From Reichenbachiella carrageenanivorans (GTDB lineage Bacteria > Bacteroidota > Bacteroidia > Cytophagales > Cyclobacteriaceae): a DNA stretch of 64,000 nt. This document shows positions 54,701 to 61,059 of this stretch, one piece after another. Positions within the stretch are counted from its first letter, which is position 1, and every line of letters starts with the position of its first letter. Where the stretch lies: the NCBI RefSeq assembly GCF_025639805.1, contig NZ_CP106735.1, forward strand, positions 2,258,501-2,322,500, in the 5' to 3' direction. Position numbers and translations under genes: made by a program. The notes beneath the pieces were generated by a model. The model made no database searches, was not told where the DNA came from, and was given only the letters and a program-made list of their open reading frames with translations.

Positions 54701-55898
54701 TAAGTACACGCCCGAATTTGGCCATGTAGCATTTGAACTGGTAGAGGGTAAAGATCGCGTGACACTTGTGGTAAAAGACGATGGAATAGGTATTCCAGAA
54801 GATGAGATGGAATACATTTTCAATAGATACTACAGAGTGCGAGATGCTAAAAATAAGAAAAGTAAAGGAACAGGTATTGGATTGTCGCTCACTAAGGAGC
54901 TAGTAGAGTTGCATAGAGGTGAAATAGACCTGGAGAGCAAGGAAAATGAAGGTTCTGTTTTTATTGTCCATCTCAAAAAAGGCACAGAGCATCTCAATCC
55001 AGAAGACTTTTCTAGTACAGACGGGGAGTTCAAATATGAAAATCAGGAGCTGTTCAAATCAGACCAGCAGGCCAACGCACAGCCATTGACTGAAAGTCTA
55101 GAGAGCCTAGAAGATCAGGAAAAACAGCCATTAGTATTAGTTATAGAAGACAACAACGACATTCGTGGATATATCAAACAAATCTTGGAGCCTGATTATC
55201 GAATCATAGAGTCGGACAATGGGATGGACGGGTCTGAGCTGGCACTAGAGCGGATACCTGATTTGATCATTTCCGATATCATGATGCCTGGGTTAGATGG
55301 GTTTGAGGTGTGCAAGAAAGTGAAGGAAGACATGAAGACCAGTCATATCCCAGTGATATTGCTCACTGCCAAGGCGTCGAATGACAGTGCGTTGGAAGGA
55401 TTCGAAAAAGGAGCGGATTACTACATTACCAAACCCTTCAACCCTAAACTGTTGGCACTAAGGGTGAGAAACGTGCTCAATATTCACGATCACATCAAAA
55501 ACAATCTACTCAATAAAAAGACCCTTAATATAGAACCCACCAATTTGAAGATCGCTTCGCGAGACGAGAGTTTTATCAAAGATGCCATGCGTATCGTGGA
55601 GGAAAATATATCCAATTCAGAGTTTTATGTAGATGATCTTGGCCGCGAACTAGGACTCAGTCGCATGCAGCTATACAGAAAACTGAAAGGACTCATTGGC
55701 CAGTCTGCCAACGAATTTGTACGTTCTATTCGCCTGAAAAGAGCGGCCCAGTTGATCCGTCAAAATCAGCTCACCATTTCAGAGATTACTTATCAAGTAG
55801 GTTTTAATGACTTACAGTATTTTAGAGATTGTTTCAAAAAACAATTTGGAGTAAATCCATCTGAATACGCAAGTGATACAGAAGATAAAACCTCATAA
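51759..55898 (+). CDS. Hybrid two-component system sensor/regulator (HTCS)
   Basis: A 1379-residue one-protein two-component system. After a signal peptide (GILVWVLVWHTCVGFAQ) come the periplasmic beta-propeller repeats (e.g. DHNGFLWIGTRNGLNRYDG, GNLWVGTWDGGVN), a Y_Y_Y domain, and a transmembrane helix (WAYSLYIVIITGLLVWGIQ). The kinase core follows with H863 in NISHEFRSPLTLI and ATPase boxes NAFKYTP, DDGIGIP and GTGIGLSL. A receiver domain has D1173 in ISDIMMPGLDG and LLTAKASND, and an AraC-type HTH ends the chain (LYRKLKGLIGQSANEF). It should sense a glycan fragment and activate the adjacent SusCD genes. ATG 51759 is preferred to the GTG at 51750. Confidence 0.95.
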   Translation: MRKYGILVWVLVWHTCVGFAQSQSSKFISIKAELSQNTVASIVQDHNGFLWIGTRNGLNRYDGVNMTSYEYDESDSTSLSNDYIRTVYEDSDNRLWVGTMGGGICLYNEDLDAFERFKVEGMPDYLKETSVKAFWEDEHKNIWFGTEKFGLHYYNRTTGEIKTYQKNLDDPFSISSNHITGIVLDRMNNLWISTWGGGINLFDPNSQRFIVYKHDDKPESIASNIIRKLYKTNDGDIWLGTHGGLDKLEYHESGRYVFKHQRLDSELGKNGNRVILSILEDDKKQLWVGTENGGLNVISLETGKSILYTFDPRREYSLQNNSIWSLYQDNTGIIWVGTFNKGIFKIDEHASKFEHIQHNPHFSNSLSSNAVSCFAEDKYHNVWIGTDGGGLNYWDVKKNTFKAYTTRSKTNPITKDAILSLLLDSQGNLWVGTWDGGVNLKRKGSDKFEAFALDHPLNASKGFENVFAIHEDRKGRIWFTAFRDGLFAYDPVDQSFIGFNHDHDNPHSISTDYVRAILEDKDGTLWIGTEGGGLNQMFETNGQYSFKRYMIDKTDDKSISSNSVIALMQDEEGIIWVGTFSGLDRLDITTEQFTKIGKKQGLPNEVIYGIQADHEKNLWVSSNRGLSKYNPQSGEVQNYTKSDGLQGMEFFKNSSYTLSSGEILFGGIDGFNIFRPDEIKKNTYEPKVFFSDFRLYNQSVKVGPASPLKKNIRKTKKIKLNYDQNDFSFEFAVLSFSQTSKNEYAFQLVNHDDGWQKVGNRREAYYTNVPPGYYIFKVKGTNNDGLWSSHEAAVEIIISPAWYNTYWAYSLYIVIITGLLVWGIQTIVNRERLQTQLQVEHMELSKMQELDEMKSSFFANISHEFRSPLTLILGPLKAMYDNVEFSSIKEQVSMMIRNAESLLNLINQLLELSKLESGKMRLEAVEQDVCKFLKPVIHSFSSFAARKNISYKVSVPKGEILVFFDREKLEKIVVNLLSNAFKYTPEFGHVAFELVEGKDRVTLVVKDDGIGIPEDEMEYIFNRYYRVRDAKNKKSKGTGIGLSLTKELVELHRGEIDLESKENEGSVFIVHLKKGTEHLNPEDFSSTDGEFKYENQELFKSDQQANAQPLTESLESLEDQEKQPLVLVIEDNNDIRGYIKQILEPDYRIIESDNGMDGSELALERIPDLIISDIMMPGLDGFEVCKKVKEDMKTSHIPVILLTAKASNDSALEGFEKGADYYITKPFNPKLLALRVRNVLNIHDHIKNNLLNKKTLNIEPTNLKIASRDESFIKDAMRIVEENISNSEFYVDDLGRELGLSRMQLYRKLKGLIGQSANEFVRSIRLKRAAQLIRQNQLTISEITYQVGFNDLQYFRDCFKKQFGVNPSEYASDTEDKTS

Positions 55899-55929
55899 AA
55901 ACACTGTTTAAGCCGTTTTATGAGGTTTT
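55887..55929 (+). terminator. Terminator overlapping the HTCS stop codon
   Basis: A perfect 14-bp stem (55887-55900 with 55916-55929) and a 15-base loop. The left arm includes the last codons and stop (TCATAA) of the regulatory gene; a TTTT run ends the right arm. It separates the regulator from susC. Confidence 0.75.
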
Positions 55930-56047
55930 GAAATAATTACCATCCGCCTTTGTGACAAATGCCCAACGCAGAAAGGATTTGAAATAGAGAAGTTTGAGTA
56001 TCAATTTTTATTAAAACTATTCACTAAAATCAAAAAAATTGAAAGGC

Positions 56048-59000
56048 ATGATAAAACTTAGACAAACTATGATCAGACTTCGCAGTCTGATGAAAATGTC
56101 TCTGATGCTTGTAGCGTTAATATCCTTTAGCGCTCAAGCTCAAGACAAGGCAGTAACCGGTAAGGTTACCTCTGCTACGACGGGAGAAGAACTCCCAGGA
56201 GTAAGCGTGTTAGTAAAAGGTACTAACAATGGTACTGTTACTAATATTGAAGGTAATTACAGTTTAGCATCTGTGCCAGCAGATGGAACATTGGTCTTTT
56301 CTTTTATAGGGATGAAGACCGAAGAATTAGTATTAGGAGGAAGATCAGTATTAGATCTTAGTATGGAAGATGACGTAACTGCTTTGGAAGAAGTGGTTGT
56401 AGTGGGATACTCTTCTCAATCTAAGAAGACCATTTCAAGTTCTGTTGCGACCTTAGACACGCAAGAAGCACTGAAAGTTCCTGTGAGTAATGCGTCTGAA
56501 TTGTTGCAAGGTAGAGTGGCGGGTGTGACAGTAGTTACAGCATCTCAGCCAGGTGATGCTCCGATCGTTAGAATTAGAGGATACGGTTCTACAGGCAATA
56601 ACGACCCGTTGTATGTGATTGATGGGGTGCAGTTGTTGAGTTCAAGCGCATTGAGCGATCTCAATGTCAATGACATAAAATCTGTATCTGTACTGAAAGA
56701 TGCTGCGGCAGCTTCTATCTATGGCGCACGTGCATCTAATGGAGTCATCGTGGTGACCACTAGAAAAGGAACGCCTACAGGTAAGCCAGTTTTTACATTT
56801 GATAGCTATTTTGGAACGCAGCAGCCGACCAATATGCCAGATATGATCAACTCAGCTCAGTTTGGGCAATTGATCTACGAAACGGAATTGAATGATGGTA
56901 TAGCTACTCCTGGACATGCTCATTTCTCAGCAGGAGCCAACCCTACTGTAGCTGATTACATTATTGGTGATCCAAATCAACCTTATGATTTTGATACCAA
57001 TAGGCTGACAAAGTCTAGTGATGGCACGGATTGGTTTGATGAAATCTTTGATCCAGCATTAATTCAGAATTATTACCTATCGGCTGCTGGCGGCTCAGAG
57101 GCTGGCAGATACATGATGTCATTAGGATACTTCAATAGAGAAGGTATTTTGTCTGGAACTGGGTTGGATAGATATACCACTAGGGTGAATACCGATTTCA
57201 ATCTAAGCGAAAGAGTAAGAGTGGGTCAGCATTTTAATTTGGCATATAGCGAACAGAAAGCTATGGTAGGTCAGTTTAATGACAATAACCCTATTTCTTC
57301 AGCTTATCGTAGCAGTCCGATTTTGCCTGCATACGACGAAGGTGGTAATTATGCTGGTGCTTTTAGCAATACAGCAGAACTCGGAAATGCTACAAACCCT
57401 GTGGCAGATATGGGTAGAGCAGCTACTGGCGAAGACAAAAACAGATCGATTAGATTTTTTGGAGATGCCTACTTAGAAATAGACATCCTTAAAAATTTGA
57501 CAGCTAAAAGTTCAATTGGTATCAACTATCAAAGTGGAAAAAACAACAGCTTTCAGTGGTTGAACCCAGAGCATAGCGAACCAAGGTCTAAAAACACTTT
57601 GACAGAAACGGATTATATCAACAAAAGCTGGGTGTGGAGTAATACTTTGAAGTATGATTTGGAAATAGGAGACACTCACCGTTTGTCTGCATTGGTGGGT
57701 ACAGAGGCTATCCAGGGTGATTCTCGTCAGACGCAAATCACACAAGATGATTTTATGTTCGAAACACCAGATTTCTTTGTGTTGGGTGCTGGGACAGGAG
57801 ACACAAATATCGATCAGGGAAATACCTATATCAGAGGAAATAGTATCTTTTCCGTCTTTGGTCAGTTGAATTATGCGCTTGCAGAGCGCTACCTAGCATC
57901 TGTTACCGTACGTAGAGATAAATCTTCTAGGTTCAATGACGGAAACAACACAGGTGTCTTCCCTGCCTTTAGTTTAGGCTGGATAGTAAGTGAAGAAAGT
58001 TTCTTATCTGGTTCGTCATTTATTTCAAATTTAAAACTTAGAGGTTCGTATGGAGAGATGGGGAATCAAGAGTTGCCTGTGGCCAATCCAAACGTGACCG
58101 TATCGGCACTGAATTCTCAAAATTCATTTTATACTTTTGATGGGGTAGGTACCGATGTAGGCGCAGCAGTGTCTGCTTTGGGCAACGCAGATTTGACTTG
58201 GGAAACTTCTTCACAGATAGATTTTGGAGTTGATTTTGGCTTTTTAAACGATGATTTGACTTTGACGGTAGATTATTTCGATATCAAAACCAAAGATATG
58301 ATTTTGAATCCTCCACTACCTGCCACTGGTTCTGTAGCTACACCCCCATATTTGAACGTAGGTGAAATGCAAAATAAAGGCCTTGAATTCGCCATTGGGT
58401 ATGGAAATTTCTCAAGTTCAAGTGATTTTACTTATGATCTTGCATTCAATTTATCGACTTACAAGAATGAAATCACAGCTATCAATGCTGCCGAAGGAAC
58501 TAGTTTTTTGGGAGCGTCACTTCGAGGCAATACCGTGTCTAGAACGGCAGTTGGAGATCCATTAGCTTCCTTTTATGGAAGAGAAGTAATTGGTATTTTC
58601 CAAGATGCAGCTGAAGTGAGTAGCGCACCAGATCAAGGGTTTGCAACGCCAGATGATGGTGTAGGTAGATTCAGATACGCAGATGTAGATGGCAACAATG
58701 TGATAGACGGAGAAGACAGAAAAGTAATAGGCAACCCACATCCTGATTTCACCTTCGGGTTTAATGCTAATATAGGGTACAAGAATTTCGATTTATCGTT
58801 GTTCGTTACGGGATCTCAAGGAAATGAAATTTATAATTTTACCAAATACTTTACTGATTTCCCTTCATTTCCAAATGGCGGTAGAAGTACAAGAGTGTTA
58901 GACGCATGGAGCGAGACCAATAAAGGAGGTAGCCTGCCAGCACTTAGCGAAGCCGCTACTGCATCCAATGGCGAAAGCAGTCCTAATAGTTACTTCGTAG

Positions 59001-59260
59001 AAGATGGATCATATGTCAGATTGAAAAACCTGCAAATAGGATACACATTGCCTAAAAACTTAATTTCAAAAATTGGTCTTCGGCACGCAAGAGTTTATGT
59101 GCAGGGAACCAATTTAATAACCCTGACTGGATATGAGGGAATTGATCCAGAAATCGGCTCGATTGCTACAGGAGGTAGTCAAAATTTAAACTTAGGAGTT
59201 GATTTTGGTAGTTTCCCTGTAGCAAAGACATATACCATGGGATTGAGCATAGACTTTTAA
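56048..59260 (+). CDS. SusC/RagA-family TonB-linked outer membrane protein
   Basis: A 1070-residue TonB-dependent receptor. A signal peptide (ALISFSAQAQD) precedes a carboxypeptidase-regulatory-like domain (VTGKVTSATTGEELPGVSV), which includes GTVTNIEGNYSL. The SusC-specific plug starts at EEVVVVGYSSQSKK and carries LYVIDGVQL and ASIYGARASNGVIVVTT. A 22-strand barrel completes the chain to the C-terminal TYTMGLSIDF. It imports oligosaccharide with SusD and TonB energy. The frame is open to a TTG at 56039; ATG 56048 is chosen. It is 11 bases from susD. Confidence 0.96.
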   Translation: MIKLRQTMIRLRSLMKMSLMLVALISFSAQAQDKAVTGKVTSATTGEELPGVSVLVKGTNNGTVTNIEGNYSLASVPADGTLVFSFIGMKTEELVLGGRSVLDLSMEDDVTALEEVVVVGYSSQSKKTISSSVATLDTQEALKVPVSNASELLQGRVAGVTVVTASQPGDAPIVRIRGYGSTGNNDPLYVIDGVQLLSSSALSDLNVNDIKSVSVLKDAAAASIYGARASNGVIVVTTRKGTPTGKPVFTFDSYFGTQQPTNMPDMINSAQFGQLIYETELNDGIATPGHAHFSAGANPTVADYIIGDPNQPYDFDTNRLTKSSDGTDWFDEIFDPALIQNYYLSAAGGSEAGRYMMSLGYFNREGILSGTGLDRYTTRVNTDFNLSERVRVGQHFNLAYSEQKAMVGQFNDNNPISSAYRSSPILPAYDEGGNYAGAFSNTAELGNATNPVADMGRAATGEDKNRSIRFFGDAYLEIDILKNLTAKSSIGINYQSGKNNSFQWLNPEHSEPRSKNTLTETDYINKSWVWSNTLKYDLEIGDTHRLSALVGTEAIQGDSRQTQITQDDFMFETPDFFVLGAGTGDTNIDQGNTYIRGNSIFSVFGQLNYALAERYLASVTVRRDKSSRFNDGNNTGVFPAFSLGWIVSEESFLSGSSFISNLKLRGSYGEMGNQELPVANPNVTVSALNSQNSFYTFDGVGTDVGAAVSALGNADLTWETSSQIDFGVDFGFLNDDLTLTVDYFDIKTKDMILNPPLPATGSVATPPYLNVGEMQNKGLEFAIGYGNFSSSSDFTYDLAFNLSTYKNEITAINAAEGTSFLGASLRGNTVSRTAVGDPLASFYGREVIGIFQDAAEVSSAPDQGFATPDDGVGRFRYADVDGNNVIDGEDRKVIGNPHPDFTFGFNANIGYKNFDLSLFVTGSQGNEIYNFTKYFTDFPSFPNGGRSTRVLDAWSETNKGGSLPALSEAATASNGESSPNSYFVEDGSYVRLKNLQIGYTLPKNLISKIGLRHARVYVQGTNLITLTGYEGIDPEIGSIATGGSQNLNLGVDFGSFPVAKTYTMGLSIDF

Positions 59261-59271
59261 ATTAGACTAAG

Positions 59272-60975
59272 ATGAAAAGAATTTTAACACTAATAATATT
59301 ATCTGTTGTGGTCTCATATGGCTGCAATGACGATTTTACCAAAGAAAGCCCAAAAGGGACATTGAATTCTGAGGTATTACAAAATGCAGAAGGAGTGGAT
59401 CTTCTACTCACTTCAGCGTATGGCCTATTAGATGGCTTCATCACGGGAGATCCGTGGCAAGGATCGTCTGATGGCTGGTGGCTAGATGTCACTACCGATG
59501 ATGCACACAAAGGAAGCACAGATGTGGATCAACCAGACTTACAAAGATTACAAATGTACAATTGGACTGCAGACAATCCATACTTGTTTACTAAATGGGT
59601 AGCTGTTTATGGAGGTGTGGATAGAGCCAATTCAGTAATTAATTTGGCCGAATCTATAGAAGGACAGGACTTTTCAGCCAAAATTGCAGAAGCAAGATTT
59701 TTGAGAGCTCATTACCACTTTGAATTACAAAGACTATGGGGACAGGTTTCTTATATCAGCGAGGCAGACCAACTAGACCCCAATATTCCTAACACAGGTG
59801 CAATTTGGGATAAAATAGAAGAGGATTACCAGTTTGCAATTGATAATCTACCCACTACTCAACCTGTGCCAGGTAGGGTGACTAGCTGGACAGCTAAAGC
59901 TTTTTTGGCCAAAGTTCACTTAGAGCAGCATGAATATACGGAAGCAATTGCTTTGTTCACTGATGTGATAAACAATGGGCCATATAGTTTGGCTGCTGAG
60001 TTCCAAGATAATTTCACTTGGGCTGGAAAAAATGGCAGTGAAGCGATTATGTCTATTGAATTTGCAGTAGGAGGAGTCGCCAATGATGCCAATGGCAACC
60101 AAGGTGCTACCCTTACTCACCCAGGAGGTGGTCCTTACGAATCTTGTTGTGGGTTTTATCAGCCATCACAGAATTTGGCTAACGCTTTTCAGACTGATGC
60201 AGGTGGACTTCCATTGCTAGATACCTATGCGGATAATGATATTGCAAATGATGCAGGAATTTCTGAAAATGATCCATTTACTCCACACGCTGGCAACCTC
60301 GACCCACGGATCGATTATACGATAGGACGTAGAGGTATTGATTTCAATGGATATGGAATGAACCCTGGTCAATCATGGGTAAGGGGGTATGAAACAGGAG
60401 GACCATACCTGCACAAGAAAGGATCTTATAAGAAGGAAGAAGAAGATCAATCGAAAGGTTCGGGTAGCTGGGGACAGCAGTCTTCAGGTTTGAATTATAA
60501 TATCATGAGATATGCTGATTTGCTGCTTTTGGCTGCTGAGGCTGAAATAGAAGGAGGTTCATTAGCTATCGCCGAAGGTTATGTAAACGAGGTGAGAAAT
60601 AGAGCCAAGAACATGACTTATGTAAAAGAACTGGATGTTAATGGTGAATTTACGGCCAATAATGCAGCCAATTACGTGATAGAGCCTTATCCAGATGGAA
60701 CATTTACAGCTCAAGGACAAGCTTATGCACGAAAAGCCATGAGACTAGAGAGAAGACTTGAACTCGGCATGGAAGGTCATAGGTACTATGATATTCGTAG
60801 ATATGGCGAAGCACCTAGCATTATGAATGCATGGCTAGTAGACGAAGACCGAATTTTCGGAAATGCAAGATTTGGATCTGTATCTGTAAGTGATAAGCAC
60901 AATTACTTACCAATTCCGATTAGAGCTATTGACTTGAGTAACGGTGTCTTGACCCAAAATGACAATTGGAAATAG
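59272..60975 (+). CDS. SusD/RagB-family outer membrane lipoprotein
   Basis: A 567-residue surface lipoprotein that captures glycan and closes over SusC. The lipobox is SYGCNDD at the end of the signal peptide. The family fold shows ARFLRAHYHFELQRLWGQV, WTAKAFLAKVHLEQHEYTEA (TPR-like helices) and the C-terminal LGMEGHRYYDIRRYGEA and HNYLPIPIRAIDLS. It is 11 bases from susC and forms a standard SusCD pair. A terminator-like hairpin follows. Confidence 0.96.
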   Translation: MKRILTLIILSVVVSYGCNDDFTKESPKGTLNSEVLQNAEGVDLLLTSAYGLLDGFITGDPWQGSSDGWWLDVTTDDAHKGSTDVDQPDLQRLQMYNWTADNPYLFTKWVAVYGGVDRANSVINLAESIEGQDFSAKIAEARFLRAHYHFELQRLWGQVSYISEADQLDPNIPNTGAIWDKIEEDYQFAIDNLPTTQPVPGRVTSWTAKAFLAKVHLEQHEYTEAIALFTDVINNGPYSLAAEFQDNFTWAGKNGSEAIMSIEFAVGGVANDANGNQGATLTHPGGGPYESCCGFYQPSQNLANAFQTDAGGLPLLDTYADNDIANDAGISENDPFTPHAGNLDPRIDYTIGRRGIDFNGYGMNPGQSWVRGYETGGPYLHKKGSYKKEEEDQSKGSGSWGQQSSGLNYNIMRYADLLLLAAEAEIEGGSLAIAEGYVNEVRNRAKNMTYVKELDVNGEFTANNAANYVIEPYPDGTFTAQGQAYARKAMRLERRLELGMEGHRYYDIRRYGEAPSIMNAWLVDEDRIFGNARFGSVSVSDKHNYLPIPIRAIDLSNGVLTQNDNWK

Positions 60976-61000
60976 ACTATATCATAAGTATGAATTAGAT

Positions 61001-61036
61001 AAAGATGAGTTGGTTCGCCGACTCATCTTTTAATTT
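61001..61036 (+). terminator. Terminator-like hairpin after susD
   Basis: AAAGATGAGTTGG (61001-61013) pairs with CCGACTCATCTTT (61018-61030), with one G-U pair and a TTCG tetraloop, followed by a T-rich run. It may partly end the SusCD message and lower expression of the next gene. Confidence 0.75.
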
Positions 61037-61059
61037 TTTCAGTAATAGAATACAATTGA